Position numbers and translations under genes: made by a program
Assembly: GCF_009707665.1 (NCBI RefSeq)
Contig: NZ_WLZW01000001.1
Span: forward strand, 1,674,001-1,738,000
DNA length: 64,000 bases
Direction of reading: 5' to 3'
From: Planomicrobium sp. YIM 101495
GTDB taxonomy: Bacteria; Bacillota; Bacilli; Bacillales_A; Planococcaceae
Part shown: positions 45,128 through 54,289 of the stretch, piece after piece
Layout: each line of letters starts with the position of its first letter
Numbering within the stretch: the stretch's first letter is position 1
Notes under the pieces: generated by a model
What the model was told of the DNA's origin: nothing
What the model saw: the letters and a program-made list of their open reading frames with translations, nothing else
Databases searched by the model: none

Positions 45128-45967
45128 CTAGAGAAAAACGTTCCGTTCCTTAAAAAGCACTTCCGCCTTTTCCAGATTCGCTTTTACTTCAGCATGTTGT
45201 TTGACGTAAATGAATCGCATAAGTGAGGTCAGCAATGCGTGGACTGCTGTATAGGAGCCGATATTCAAGTTCGAATCGACTGCCACACGCAATGCGATGT
45301 CCGCGTAGGCAGCTGCCGGAGAATCGTCGGGATCGGTCAGGATGATGATGTACGCACCCTTTTCCTTCGCCATGGCGAGTGTCTCGAGGACAGCTCTCGT
45401 GTAGCGCGGAAAGACAAGGGCGACCATGACGTCACCTTGTTCGAGGCGTGACAAGGATTGATAGTATGTAGATTGATCCGGCATCAAGACATCTGTATGA
45501 TTCAATGCCCCGTTTAACCAAGTTGAAAACCAACTTGCCAGGCCCTCATCAAAAAAATTACTTGTCACATATACTTTGTGCGCTTCGCTGATCCGATCCA
45601 CGGCATGCAGGAGGGTTTCCTCATCGATCACTTGCTTCAACTTATGGATGTTCGCAATGTCCGAATCCAGCAGCTTGCCAAGAAAAGACTGGCCATCTGA
45701 ATCTGCTGAAACTTCCTGGACTTGCTCGATCCGTTCTTCTGCCAGCTTCCGTTGTAGCACATGCTGGAATTCCGCGTAGCCCCGGTAGCCGAGTTTCTGC
45801 GTCCACCGGATGACGGTGGACTCGCTCACTTCCACTTGTCTGCCGACTTCAAGCGCAGACGAGAAGGCGAGCACGATAGGTTTGTCGAAGAACAACTCGG
45901 CCACTTTTTTCTGGCCAGAACTGAAATGTTTATAAGAATCCGAAATGATTCGCAGTAATTCCTGCAT
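45128..45967 (-). CDS. RpiR/MurR-family transcriptional regulator
   Basis: A 279-residue regulator with an N-terminal HTH_6 domain (QVEVSESTVIRWTQKLGYRGYAEFQHVL) and a C-terminal SIS domain (about 120-250). SIS domains usually bind phosphosugars, so control of an amino-acid importer by RpiR is less usual. Same strand and 77 bp upstream of the binding-protein gene, so it probably regulates that operon. Confidence 0.88.
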   Translation of the reverse strand: MQELLRIISDSYKHFSSGQKKVAELFFDKPIVLAFSSALEVGRQVEVSESTVIRWTQKLGYRGYAEFQHVLQRKLAEERIEQVQEVSADSDGQSFLGKLLDSDIANIHKLKQVIDEETLLHAVDRISEAHKVYVTSNFFDEGLASWFSTWLNGALNHTDVLMPDQSTYYQSLSRLEQGDVMVALVFPRYTRAVLETLAMAKEKGAYIIILTDPDDSPAAAYADIALRVAVDSNLNIGSYTAVHALLTSLMRFIYVKQHAEVKANLEKAEVLFKERNVFL

Positions 45968-46148
45968 TTCTCACGTCTCTCCTGTCGTTTTGTGCCCAAA
46001 TACTTTTGGCAAGTATAACAAAGCGCAGGAAATCCTGCAAACTCAATTCTGAACATTCCATTTTAATTGACTTGATTTATAATTCCCTTTCTTCCCTCTT
46101 CTTTTGATTTCAAAATCCCTTAAATCATTGGTGAGACTTCTTTTCGTG

Positions 46149-46154
46149 TATAAT
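46149..46154 (+). promoter_or_regulatory. Candidate -10 box of the left carotenoid operon
   Basis: TATAAT at 46149-46154 lies 31 bp upstream of the CruF-like start, with GGAGGGA as ribosome site. A TTGGTG (15-nt spacer) is the nearest -35 candidate, so the promoter may need activation. Confidence 0.4.
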
Positions 46155-46185
46155 ATTTATATAAGGGAAACGGAGGGAATAGACT

Positions 46186-46938
46186 ATGCGTTTCGAAAAT
46201 GGTGTCTTTAAATTATTTATTTTTTGGTACATAATCGGTGTTTTACTTCTAAGTTTCGACTTGCTTCCATCATGGCTTGAATGGGCGAACGCCGTTTTCC
46301 TCATTCTCGCAGGAGCATTGGGCGCTTTGTACTTCATGCGCCGGTTCGGAATAGGCATCGGCCTGTCGTTGAGCGCCTTCATCTTCATCTCGACTTTCAT
46401 CGTCGAAGGCGCCGGTGCCAAAGCCGATTTCCTATTCGGTTCTTATGATTATACGGAACGTTTTGCACCGAACTTGTTCGGTGTGCCAATCGCCATCGGC
46501 TTCGCCTGGATCATGGTCGTAGCAACAAGCCATGTGGCAGCACGCTGGATCTTTCCAAAAGGCGGCATCCTGTATGCTGCTGCGGGAGGAATCGGTGCTG
46601 TCATCATGGATCTCATCATCGATCCAGTCGCGTATGAAGTGAAAGGATATTGGATTTGGGAAGATACAGGCTGGTATTACGGCATCCCTTGGACCAACTT
46701 CTTCGGCTGGTTCGTCGTGTCGTTCGTCCTCCACTTCCTCATCGATTTGCTGATGAAGCGAAAAGGTTGGGACATCAGCGGGGGCGTTCCTGAAAAACGG
46801 ATGCTGCTCTTGTATGGACTGATGATCGCCATGTTCATCCTGCTCGGCTTGATCAACGGCCTGTACTTAGCAGCAATCGGCACGACCGTCCTGACAACAG
46901 GTTATTTGGCCTTAGCCTGGAAGAAGAGGCCGGTATGA
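46186..46938 (+). CDS. Carotenoid biosynthesis membrane protein (CruF-like)
   Basis: A 250-residue protein with seven or so membrane helices and conserved motifs EGAGAKADFLFGSYDYT, DLIIDPVAYEVKGYW and WTNFFGWFVVSF, which match the carotenoid hydratase (CruF/DUF422) family. CruF adds water to a terminal double bond of acyclic carotenoids, giving a tertiary hydroxyl that a glycosyltransferase can use. Hydratase activity is inferred. First gene of the left carotenoid operon; overlaps the acyltransferase gene by 4 bp. Confidence 0.85.
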   Translation: MRFENGVFKLFIFWYIIGVLLLSFDLLPSWLEWANAVFLILAGALGALYFMRRFGIGIGLSLSAFIFISTFIVEGAGAKADFLFGSYDYTERFAPNLFGVPIAIGFAWIMVVATSHVAARWIFPKGGILYAAAGGIGAVIMDLIIDPVAYEVKGYWIWEDTGWYYGIPWTNFFGWFVVSFVLHFLIDLLMKRKGWDISGGVPEKRMLLLYGLMIAMFILLGLINGLYLAAIGTTVLTTGYLALAWKKRPV

Positions 46939-47612
46939 TCACGGCGAAGAAATCGAAGCCCTTCAAGTACGGCTTCTCTCTCGTGCTCTTGCCTCTTTTC
47001 AAACGATCGTTCCACCGCCTGCTTGGACAGAAACTGTCGGAACCTCCAGACAAGCCGGTCCTCTTCATCGCGAACCATAGTTCCTGGTGGGACGGACTGC
47101 TTTTCTTCCTGTTGAATGAACGGATCTGGCGGCAGGATATCCATATCATGATGGACGAAGCAGGGCTGCAGCGCTTTCCATTCTTCCGCTGGCTCGGTGC
47201 ATTTTCAGTCGATCGGACGCGACCGAAAGATATCATGGAGTCGCTCCGTTATGCGAAAGCGTTATTGGATGACGGGAAATCCGTCATCCTGTTTCCGCAA
47301 GGTGCGGAGCAGCACTTGGAGACGCGCCCGCTCACGTTCCAGAGCGGCGTCACATATTTAATGGAAAAATGTCCGGATGTCCCGGTCGTGCCGATCAGTT
47401 TCTATTATTCATTCGGACGCGAGCGCAAACCGGATGTCTGGGTCCACCAGCATCCACCGCTCAGCCTTGCCGATTTGGAAGGGACGACGCGCACCGACAG
47501 GACAGCAGCTTTGCAAACGCATTTCACCGCTTTGCTCGATGCGCAACGAGAAGATGTGATCGTCGGGAATGATCAGGCGTATAAGGAACTGGCGGTGAAA
47601 TGGAAATGGTGA
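46935..47612 (+). CDS. PlsC-like acyltransferase in the carotenoid operon
   Basis: A 225-residue 1-acyl-glycerol-phosphate-acyltransferase fold protein. The HX4D motif is NHSSWWD (His48, Asp53), followed by the FPQGAEQH block equivalent to the family FPEGTRS. Context, between the CruF-like and glycosyltransferase genes, suggests it esterifies the carotenoid sugar, as CrtO does in staphyloxanthin synthesis, though it is not clearly CrtO by sequence. Overlaps the next gene by 13 bp. Confidence 0.82.
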   Translation: MITAKKSKPFKYGFSLVLLPLFKRSFHRLLGQKLSEPPDKPVLFIANHSSWWDGLLFFLLNERIWRQDIHIMMDEAGLQRFPFFRWLGAFSVDRTRPKDIMESLRYAKALLDDGKSVILFPQGAEQHLETRPLTFQSGVTYLMEKCPDVPVVPISFYYSFGRERKPDVWVHQHPPLSLADLEGTTRTDRTAALQTHFTALLDAQREDVIVGNDQAYKELAVKWKW

Positions 47613-48712
47613 TAGCCATCTATTCACTCGTCCTTGCTGCGTTCATCTTGTGGACGGTGGGCAACCGTGCGTTCATGCCTTCACTTCCTGCACCTTCATT
47701 CGCCGGACAACCGCCGAAGATTTCCGTCCTTGTTCCGCTGCGGAATGAAGAAGAAAATGTCGAGACACTGGTCGCCGCCTTGAAAGGGGCGGATTATCCG
47801 CAGCTGGAGTTTCTGCTGCTGAATGATGGATCGGAAGACCGGACGAACGAACTGCTGCATGCGGCGACGGATGGAGACGGACGCTTCACTATTTTACAAG
47901 GCACTCCGCTTCCGGATGATTGGATCGGGAAAGTCCATGCATGCCACCAGTTGCAGCAAGCCGCGACCGGTGACCACCTGCTGTTCATCGATGCCGATAT
48001 TTCCTTCACGCCTGAAGCCATCAGCCAGTCTTTGACATTGGCGGATAAGACCGGTGCAGCTCTCGTCACCGGCTTTCCGGCTTTTCAAGTGCCGCCATTC
48101 CTGAGCAAGCTGCTCGTGCCGATGCTGCATTTCGTCATCCACTTTCATTTACCGCTCGTATTCGCCAACTATTCCCGGTACCCGCTCGCTTCGGCAGCTA
48201 ATGGCATGTGGATGTTCTTCGAACGGGAAGCTTATATGGAAATCGGCGGTCACGCGTCCGTGAAAGACTCGCTCGTCGAGGACGTCCACTTGGCTCGCCG
48301 CCTGAAGCAACACGGGAAACGCGTCATCCTTGCCAATATCACCCGGTCCGTAACTTGCCGTATGTACACGAACAACCCCGACGTATGGGAAGGGTTCTTG
48401 AAGAACAGCTTCACCGGCATTGGCCGATCGTCTTTTCTGGCACTTTTCCTGACACTTTTTTATACAACTTTTTATTTTGCACCACTTCCGCTCGCTATCG
48501 CTGGAATTTTCACCTTCCGATGGCTTTGGTGCGTGCCTTACCTCTTGATCGTCCTTCAGCAGGCATTCGTTATGTATGTGACGCGGCAACAACTTCGTCT
48601 CGCATGGTTGATGCCGCTTCAGGCAGGCGCCATGATTGCCGTTTTGCTCACGGCGATGTGGAAGCACATAAGAAAGCAGCCTTACAGCTGGAAAGGAAGA
48701 AAGTACTCCTAG
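47600..48712 (+). CDS. crtQ: Carotenoid glycosyltransferase, CrtQ-like (GT2)
   Basis: A 370-residue membrane-bound family 2 glycosyltransferase. It has an N-terminal helix, the nucleotide-sugar region VLVPLRNEEENVETL...LNDGSEDRT, the DXD metal motif FIDADISF and SLVEDVHLARRLKQHGK, then C-terminal helices. It resembles 4,4'-diaponeurosporenoate glucosyltransferase CrtQ. Acts at the membrane on a C30 carotenoid hydroxyl or carboxyl; which one is not visible. Confidence 0.85.
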   Translation: MEMVIAIYSLVLAAFILWTVGNRAFMPSLPAPSFAGQPPKISVLVPLRNEEENVETLVAALKGADYPQLEFLLLNDGSEDRTNELLHAATDGDGRFTILQGTPLPDDWIGKVHACHQLQQAATGDHLLFIDADISFTPEAISQSLTLADKTGAALVTGFPAFQVPPFLSKLLVPMLHFVIHFHLPLVFANYSRYPLASAANGMWMFFEREAYMEIGGHASVKDSLVEDVHLARRLKQHGKRVILANITRSVTCRMYTNNPDVWEGFLKNSFTGIGRSSFLALFLTLFYTTFYFAPLPLAIAGIFTFRWLWCVPYLLIVLQQAFVMYVTRQQLRLAWLMPLQAGAMIAVLLTAMWKHIRKQPYSWKGRKYS

Positions 48713-48779
48713 ACCTTAAAGGAAAGGATGTGAACGCGCGTTTCACCGCTTCTGATGAGCTGGTGAAACGAGCAATTCC

Positions 48780-50255
48780 ATGAAGAAAGTTGTCATCATC
48801 GGTGGCGGGCTTGGCGGACTCGCTGCGGCAATTCCGCTTGCACATGCCGGGTTCGACGTCACGCTGTTCGAACAGAACGACCATTTCGGCGGCAAGCTCA
48901 TGCCGGTGAAGCTTGGGGATCATCATTTTGATTTCGGGCCGAATACGATTACGATGCCCCAAGTGTTCAAAGGGGTTTTCGAAGGGGTCGGAGAACGTGC
49001 GGAAGATTACATCCGGCTGATCAAGCTCGATACGCATACGCGCAACCATTTCCCCGACGGAACGGCAATCGATTTCCTGTCAGACCCCGAGGCCATGAGA
49101 AAGCAGCTTCAAACGCATGCGCCGGCAGATGCGGAACGCTACGATGCATTCATCAAAGAAATCACACGGCTTTATGGGCTATCGGAAACATATTTCTTTC
49201 CGACGGTCTTCCAGTCCTGGCGCGATTATGTCTCGCCGTCACTCGGACGTGCGATGCTGCAAGTCCGGCCGCTCCAGACGATGCACAGCTTTTTCGGCAA
49301 GTATTTCCGCGATCCACATATGCGCCAGGCACTCGATCGTTACGCCACTTACGTCGGCTCGTCCCCGTACAAAGCACCGGCGACATTCGCCATGATCGCC
49401 TACTTGGAGCTTGTGCAAGGCGTTTATTACGCAGAAAAGGGCAACATTACCATTGCGGAAGGGTTTGCGGCAGTCGCACGTAAGAAAGGGGCAGTACTGA
49501 GACATTCCACAGCAGTCAAACGGATCACCGTCAACGAAGGCAAAACGGAAGGCGTCGAGCTCGCAGACGGGACGACCGTGGAAGCGGACATCGTCATCTT
49601 GAACGGCGATTTACTGAGCACTTTCCCCGCCCTCGTCGATGCCCGGCATCGCCCTTCTTTCACCGATGCGAAGGCATCAAGTTACGAACCGTCCATTTCG
49701 GCGTTCGTCGTGACTGCCGGGCTCAATACCCGTCTCGATGCGTTACGGCATCATAACGTCTTTTTCTCCGGCGACTATGCCCAAGAGTTCGAGGATCTGT
49801 TTCAGCACCGCCGTTATAGCGAGGAGCCGACCATCTACATCAGCAACTCTTCTTATACCGATCCCAACGTCTCGCCTACCGGGGACAACCTGTTCATCTT
49901 GGCAAATGCACCCGCGCTCACGCCGGAAGGGAAGTTGCAGCTTGAGCCGGAAGCTTATAAAGAGCGGCTGTATGATCTGCTCGAAACTTACGGCATCGAT
50001 ATCCGCAGCCACCTTGTGGAAGAAGCGATTTTCACACCGGCGTTCATCAAAGATCATTTCCACGCATATCGCGGCGCTTTGTACGGCCCTTCTTCCCACC
50101 GGAAGAAAGATGCCTTCCTGCGCCCCGGCAATGCCGCAAAAGATATCCGGGACCTGTATTTCACCGGCGGCAGCACACATCCGGGCGGCGGTTCCCCGAT
50201 GGTCGTCATGAGCGGCCAGAACCTGGCTCGACGGATTATCGCAGAAACGAAATGA
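48780..50255 (+). CDS. crtP: CrtP/CrtNb-like C30 carotenoid oxidase
   Basis: A 491-residue FAD-dependent oxidoreductase. The N-terminal dinucleotide fold is VVIIGGGLGGLAAAIPLAHAG, and the protein shows YVGSSPYKAPA and HPGGGSPMVVMSGQ, matching S. aureus CrtP (diaponeurosporene oxidase) better than CrtN (HPGAGVP). It would oxidise a terminal methyl of the C30 chain to aldehyde or acid. ATG start with AAACGAGCAATTCC upstream (weak site). Last gene of the left operon. Confidence 0.85.
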   Translation: MKKVVIIGGGLGGLAAAIPLAHAGFDVTLFEQNDHFGGKLMPVKLGDHHFDFGPNTITMPQVFKGVFEGVGERAEDYIRLIKLDTHTRNHFPDGTAIDFLSDPEAMRKQLQTHAPADAERYDAFIKEITRLYGLSETYFFPTVFQSWRDYVSPSLGRAMLQVRPLQTMHSFFGKYFRDPHMRQALDRYATYVGSSPYKAPATFAMIAYLELVQGVYYAEKGNITIAEGFAAVARKKGAVLRHSTAVKRITVNEGKTEGVELADGTTVEADIVILNGDLLSTFPALVDARHRPSFTDAKASSYEPSISAFVVTAGLNTRLDALRHHNVFFSGDYAQEFEDLFQHRRYSEEPTIYISNSSYTDPNVSPTGDNLFILANAPALTPEGKLQLEPEAYKERLYDLLETYGIDIRSHLVEEAIFTPAFIKDHFHAYRGALYGPSSHRKKDAFLRPGNAAKDIRDLYFTGGSTHPGGGSPMVVMSGQNLARRIIAETK

Positions 50256-50261
50256 AGACAG

Positions 50262-50296
50262 AAAAAAGCGTCCCGAGCGAATCGGGACGCTTTTTT
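50262..50296. terminator. Terminator shared by the two carotenoid operons
   Basis: Stem AAAAAAGCGTCCCGA / TCGGGACGCTTTTTT with a GCGAA loop, exactly between the convergent stops of crtP and crtM. Confidence 0.95.
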
Positions 50297-50317
50297 CTGG
50301 GTAAGTTATTTTTTGTA

Positions 50318-51151
50318 TCAGATCAATGCGGAGAGGATCGCTTGCTTCGAAGCGTCCGGAACGAAATGCTTCCGCTCGAATACGTCGTAATGCTTCTTGC
50401 GGATCGCTGATAGGATTTCGCGGTACACAAGTCCGGAGCCCTCGACCGGCATCCGCGAAGACAGTGGATACTGATTGATCGTCTTGAATGATTCCTTGTA
50501 ATAGCTTTCTGCCATTCCTGCCAGCTCTTCCCAGAGCGCAATGAATGAATCGTCCACTACACGGCACCTAAGGCTCGCTTCCGTGACTCCGTGCTTCGCC
50601 ATCAAGTCCGCCGGGAGATAAATGCGGCCGATGCTCAAGTCGTGGCCGATGTCACGCAGGATATTCGTCAATTGCATACCATAGCCAAGCGCGACCGCTC
50701 CGTCCACCAAAACTTCTTTCTTTCCTGGAGCAAGAATCGGCAATAACATCAAGCCCACCGTACTGGCGACATGGAAGCAATATCCCAGCAAGTCGTCCAT
50801 CGTTTCATAGCGATGCTTCACCAAGTCCATTTCCTGTCCTTCAAGCTGCAAGAGGAATGGTTCTTCATCCATGTCGTACCGCTGGAACGCATCATCGAGC
50901 GCGACCCACATCGCGTTCGTGCGATCGAAGTCTCCAGCAAGAAATGCACGGAATTCCTGTCTGAAGCGTGGCAGCTCCTCGTGCGGGGCATGCCCCTCAT
51001 CCACGATGTCGTCCGCCGTACGGCAGAACGTGTAGACAGCCCAGACCGCTTTCCGTTTGTCGGATGGCAACAAAGCGAAAGTCTTATGGAAACTTCTCGA
51101 ATTCTTGGCGATCACTCGTTCGCATGCGTCATATGCTTGCTTGACGTTCAT
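50318..51151 (-). CDS. crtM: Squalene/phytoene synthase family, CrtM-like
   Basis: A 277-residue head-to-head prenyl synthase. First Asp-rich motif DDIVD (47-51) and second NILRDIGHD (Asn163, Asp167, Asp171). In C30 pathways CrtM joins two farnesyl diphosphates to 4,4'-diapophytoene. The start is the ATG at 51151 after GGGAGCAAC, inside the crtNc end (23-bp overlap); a longer frame reaching 51460 is spurious. Last gene of the right operon. Confidence 0.9.
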   Translation of the reverse strand: MNVKQAYDACERVIAKNSRSFHKTFALLPSDKRKAVWAVYTFCRTADDIVDEGHAPHEELPRFRQEFRAFLAGDFDRTNAMWVALDDAFQRYDMDEEPFLLQLEGQEMDLVKHRYETMDDLLGYCFHVASTVGLMLLPILAPGKKEVLVDGAVALGYGMQLTNILRDIGHDLSIGRIYLPADLMAKHGVTEASLRCRVVDDSFIALWEELAGMAESYYKESFKTINQYPLSSRMPVEGSGLVYREILSAIRKKHYDVFERKHFVPDASKQAILSALI

Positions 51152-52607
51152 AACGGTTGCTCCCTTCTTTTTTGAAATCCTTGGCCATTTGCTCCGCCGC
51201 CAGCTTGGCGCCTTGCATGACGATCGGAATCCCGCCGCCCGGGTGGATGGATGCTCCGGCCGCATACAGGCCATCAATCGGGAAAGGCTTGACTTGCGGG
51301 CGGAATACACCCGATTGGAACAAGGTCGGTCCGATGCCGAAACTCCCGCCTTTGAAGAGGCCGAATGCTTCCGCTTCTGTCGGCGTACGCACTTCCATCC
51401 ATTCCGTCGCTTCCTTGAGTCCTGGGAATGACAACGCTTCTGCACGCTCCAAGATCGCATCTAGCCACTCTCGTTCATCGCCCCATTTCACGTCCGATCC
51501 CGATGGCACCGGGATCAGCATATATAAGACGCCTTTCCCTGGAGGTGCCAGTGAGTCGTCGATGATCGATGGGTGGAATGTATAGAAAGCCGGGTCGTCC
51601 GGTTTTTCTTTCGTCTGGAAGACTTGCTTCATATGTTTTTCATAATCACTGCCGATGAAGAACTGGTGGACATTGACGTCATGATAAATACGGTCGAGTC
51701 CTAAGTACACGAGCACACAGCCCGACGATGCTTCGAAATCCTTGATTTTCCGGGACGGTAAAATGGAGCCGATCGACGGGAACTCGCCGTTGAAGAGAAC
51801 TGCATCGAATGATTCCGTGCCTGCTGCAGTTTTGACACCTGTCGCGCGGCCTTCTTCGATGACCAACTGTTCAACTGGTGTATTCAAGCGGATCTCAGTT
51901 CCAGGCCGTGCCTGCAATTCCTCTGCGAGCAGCGGAATGAGGCTCCCATACCCGCCCCTCAAATAATGCACGCCATGCTCATGTTCACTGAACGGAACGA
52001 GCGAATACATCGCCGGTGCGTTGAATGGATCCCCACCGATGTACAGCGCCTGCAGCGTATACGCCAGCCGCAACCGCTCATCGCGGAAATACTGTGCCAT
52101 CAATTTCTTCACGGTCCACTGCGGCTTCAGCTCCAGTAAATTGCGGATATTCTGGAACGTCCAGAAGTCCGCTTTCCGGACGAACGCATTTTCCAGAAAC
52201 GCCGACTTGCCGATCGCAAAGCGGGACTTGCCCTCTTCCATGAACTTCAGGAATCCTTCCCGTTCTCCCGGAAAGACCCGCTCCACCTCATCCGCCTGAC
52301 GCGCTGCATCCGGATACTTCGTATAGACGGTGCCATCCGGATAACGGATCGTGTAAAGTGGGTCACAAAGCAGCAGTTCATAGCGATCAGGCGAGATGCC
52401 TGCCTGTGACAGCAGATCCTGGAACATACGCGGGAGCAATACGATCGTCGGGCCTTCGTCGATCCGGTACTCACCATATTCGACAAAGGTCAGTCTTCCT
52501 CCTACCTTATGCTCTTTTTCGTAAAGAACTATTTCGTGTCCTTGCTTCGTTAAGTATAGGGCGCTCATCAATCCGCCGACGCCGCCTCCGATAATGGCGA
52601 TCTTCAT
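51129..52607 (-). CDS. CrtN-family carotenoid desaturase (CrtNc-like)
   Basis: A 492-residue FAD oxidoreductase with IAIIGGGVGGLMSALYLTKQG, GPTIVLLP, YTLQALYIGGDPFNAPAMYSLVPF and HPGGGIPIVMQG. It is related to S. aureus CrtN but the C-terminal motif is HPGGG rather than HPGAG. Three such enzymes are present in this window; in related species a CrtNc performs a further oxidation of the C30 end group. Overlaps both neighbours (4 bp with the gene upstream). Confidence 0.85.
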   Translation of the reverse strand: MKIAIIGGGVGGLMSALYLTKQGHEIVLYEKEHKVGGRLTFVEYGEYRIDEGPTIVLLPRMFQDLLSQAGISPDRYELLLCDPLYTIRYPDGTVYTKYPDAARQADEVERVFPGEREGFLKFMEEGKSRFAIGKSAFLENAFVRKADFWTFQNIRNLLELKPQWTVKKLMAQYFRDERLRLAYTLQALYIGGDPFNAPAMYSLVPFSEHEHGVHYLRGGYGSLIPLLAEELQARPGTEIRLNTPVEQLVIEEGRATGVKTAAGTESFDAVLFNGEFPSIGSILPSRKIKDFEASSGCVLVYLGLDRIYHDVNVHQFFIGSDYEKHMKQVFQTKEKPDDPAFYTFHPSIIDDSLAPPGKGVLYMLIPVPSGSDVKWGDEREWLDAILERAEALSFPGLKEATEWMEVRTPTEAEAFGLFKGGSFGIGPTLFQSGVFRPQVKPFPIDGLYAAGASIHPGGGIPIVMQGAKLAAEQMAKDFKKEGSNRYERQASI

Positions 52608-54130
52608 GCAAATCCCTCCAATTCCGGAAGCGGTGAAACCGGGATCGTCTGCTTCCCTTCTCGTTTCAAGATCGTATTGACCGTGATGCGCGCCGATTCC
52701 AGGATGGTCGGCAATCCGCTGCCAGGATGCGTCCCGCCTCCGACGAGCCAGCAGTTGTCAAGCTCCTCGAATTGGTTATGCGGCCGGAACATCATCATCT
52801 GCGTCAGTTGGTGGCCAAGGTTGAAAGTCGCTCCTTTGTAGACGGCGTAATCCTCCTGCCATCCAATCGGCGTCAACATCTTCTCGATCTCGATATGATT
52901 ACGCAATCCTTTGAACTCCGTTTTCTCTTCGATGATGTCGAGGACGAGTTCACGGAATGCTTCCTGCTCGTTGTCCCAGCCGATTTCACTGAAGTTGTTC
53001 GGGACCGGGGCTAAAATATAAAGCGTCGACTTCCCTTCCGGCGCGAGCGTCGGATCTGTAACGCTCGCATTCTGGATATAGATCGACGGATCCGCCGACA
53101 AAACACGGCCATTCGTTATTTCCTCTACGTTCCGCTTGTAGTCTTTCGAGAATACGACGGAATGGTGAGGCAAATCATATTTCTTGTCGAGGCCGAGATA
53201 AAGCATGAAGGTCGAGCAGGAATATTTCTTCTTCTCCAGTTTTTCGGTTGAATATTTCTTAAGGATGCCAGGTTCGACAAGACGCGTCATGACGTGCGCA
53301 AAATCGCCATTGACGACGACTTCATCTGCCGCGACTTGTTCACCATCTTCCAATATGATGCCTTTGACCGCTTTGTTTTCGATCCACAGTTTCTCGACTC
53401 CCGAATTCAGATGGATGCGGCCGCCAAGCTCCTTGACCACTTTCGCCATCGATTCGGACAATTGATTGACTCCGCCGACCGGGTGGTAGATGCCATAAGC
53501 ATGTTCCATATAAGAAAGAATCGAGAACGCTCCCGGACACTCCCACGGTGACATGCCCAAATACTTCGACTGGAAGGCGAATGCCATCTTCAATCGCTCG
53601 TCTTTGAAATAGCGGGACAGGACATCATATAATGTCTTGCCGAGTTCCAACTCCGGCAATGCCTTGATGACTTTCGGCTGAAGCAAGTCTTTGAAGCTGC
53701 TCATATTCGATTGCAGGATCGGCGCGAGCGCATTCATCTTCTTGTCTGATTCGACCATGAACCGCTCATACCCTTCTCCGTCCCCTTCGAACTGCTCATC
53801 GATCTGTGCCTTCATCCGTTTCGGATCGCCCGTCATCATCAACTTCTGCTCATCGAAAATCAATTCATACAATGGATCCACTCTGATCGGCTGCATGTAA
53901 TCCTCCAGCTTGCGTCCCGCCGCTTCGAACAGCTCCTCCACAATATGGATCATGCTGAGGAACGTCGGGCCTGTGTCAAAGCTGAACTCTCCCAGTTGCA
54001 GCTTTGCATTGCGCCCGCCAACATTGCTGTTCTTTTCGTAGACATCTACTGTATATCCTTCTGCAGCCAGCAACATCGCTGCCGCTAGCCCACCAGGACC
54101 GGCTCCTATTACAATCATCCGCTTTTCCAT
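52604..54130 (-). CDS. crtN: CrtN/CrtI-family carotenoid desaturase
   Basis: A 508-residue desaturase with MIVIGAGPGGLAAAMLLAAEG, SKYLGMSPWECPGAFSIL, DPSIYIQNASVTDPTLAPEGK and GGTHPGSGLP, closest to the CrtN/CrtI core and the best candidate for diapophytoene desaturation. The start is the ATG at 54130 after AGAGGTGGAAG; a frame 7 codons longer lacks a site. First gene of the right operon (crtN-crtNc-crtM), 4-bp overlap with the next. Confidence 0.87.
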   Translation of the reverse strand: MEKRMIVIGAGPGGLAAAMLLAAEGYTVDVYEKNSNVGGRNAKLQLGEFSFDTGPTFLSMIHIVEELFEAAGRKLEDYMQPIRVDPLYELIFDEQKLMMTGDPKRMKAQIDEQFEGDGEGYERFMVESDKKMNALAPILQSNMSSFKDLLQPKVIKALPELELGKTLYDVLSRYFKDERLKMAFAFQSKYLGMSPWECPGAFSILSYMEHAYGIYHPVGGVNQLSESMAKVVKELGGRIHLNSGVEKLWIENKAVKGIILEDGEQVAADEVVVNGDFAHVMTRLVEPGILKKYSTEKLEKKKYSCSTFMLYLGLDKKYDLPHHSVVFSKDYKRNVEEITNGRVLSADPSIYIQNASVTDPTLAPEGKSTLYILAPVPNNFSEIGWDNEQEAFRELVLDIIEEKTEFKGLRNHIEIEKMLTPIGWQEDYAVYKGATFNLGHQLTQMMMFRPHNQFEELDNCWLVGGGTHPGSGLPTILESARITVNTILKREGKQTIPVSPLPELEGFA

Positions 54131-54150
54131 TGCTTCCACCTCTATCTTCA

Positions 54151-54169
54151 ATAGTTATACAATAACTAT
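54151..54169. promoter_or_regulatory. ATAGTTAT inverted repeat upstream of crtN
   Basis: ATAGTTAT-ACA-ATAACTAT, two perfect 8-bp arms 20 bp upstream of the crtN start, in the expected promoter. A -35-like TTGAAA lies upstream at 54181-54186. It may be an operator controlling pigment synthesis. Confidence 0.5.
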
Positions 54170-54243
54170 ACATGCATCTCTTTCAAATGCCTAATCATCT
54201 AGCTCCAAAATGTTAAATTCGATTTCCAAAGCTTTTAGGCAAT

Positions 54244-54280
54244 AAAAAACGACTTCCCGGGCCAAGGGCGTCGTTTTTAT
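54244..54280 (-). terminator. Terminator after the stress-like protein gene
   Basis: Minus-strand stem AAAAACGACGCCC / GGGAAGTCGTTTTT followed by TTATT, 9 bp beyond the stop. Confidence 0.8.
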
Positions 54281-54289
54281 TCTTCACTT

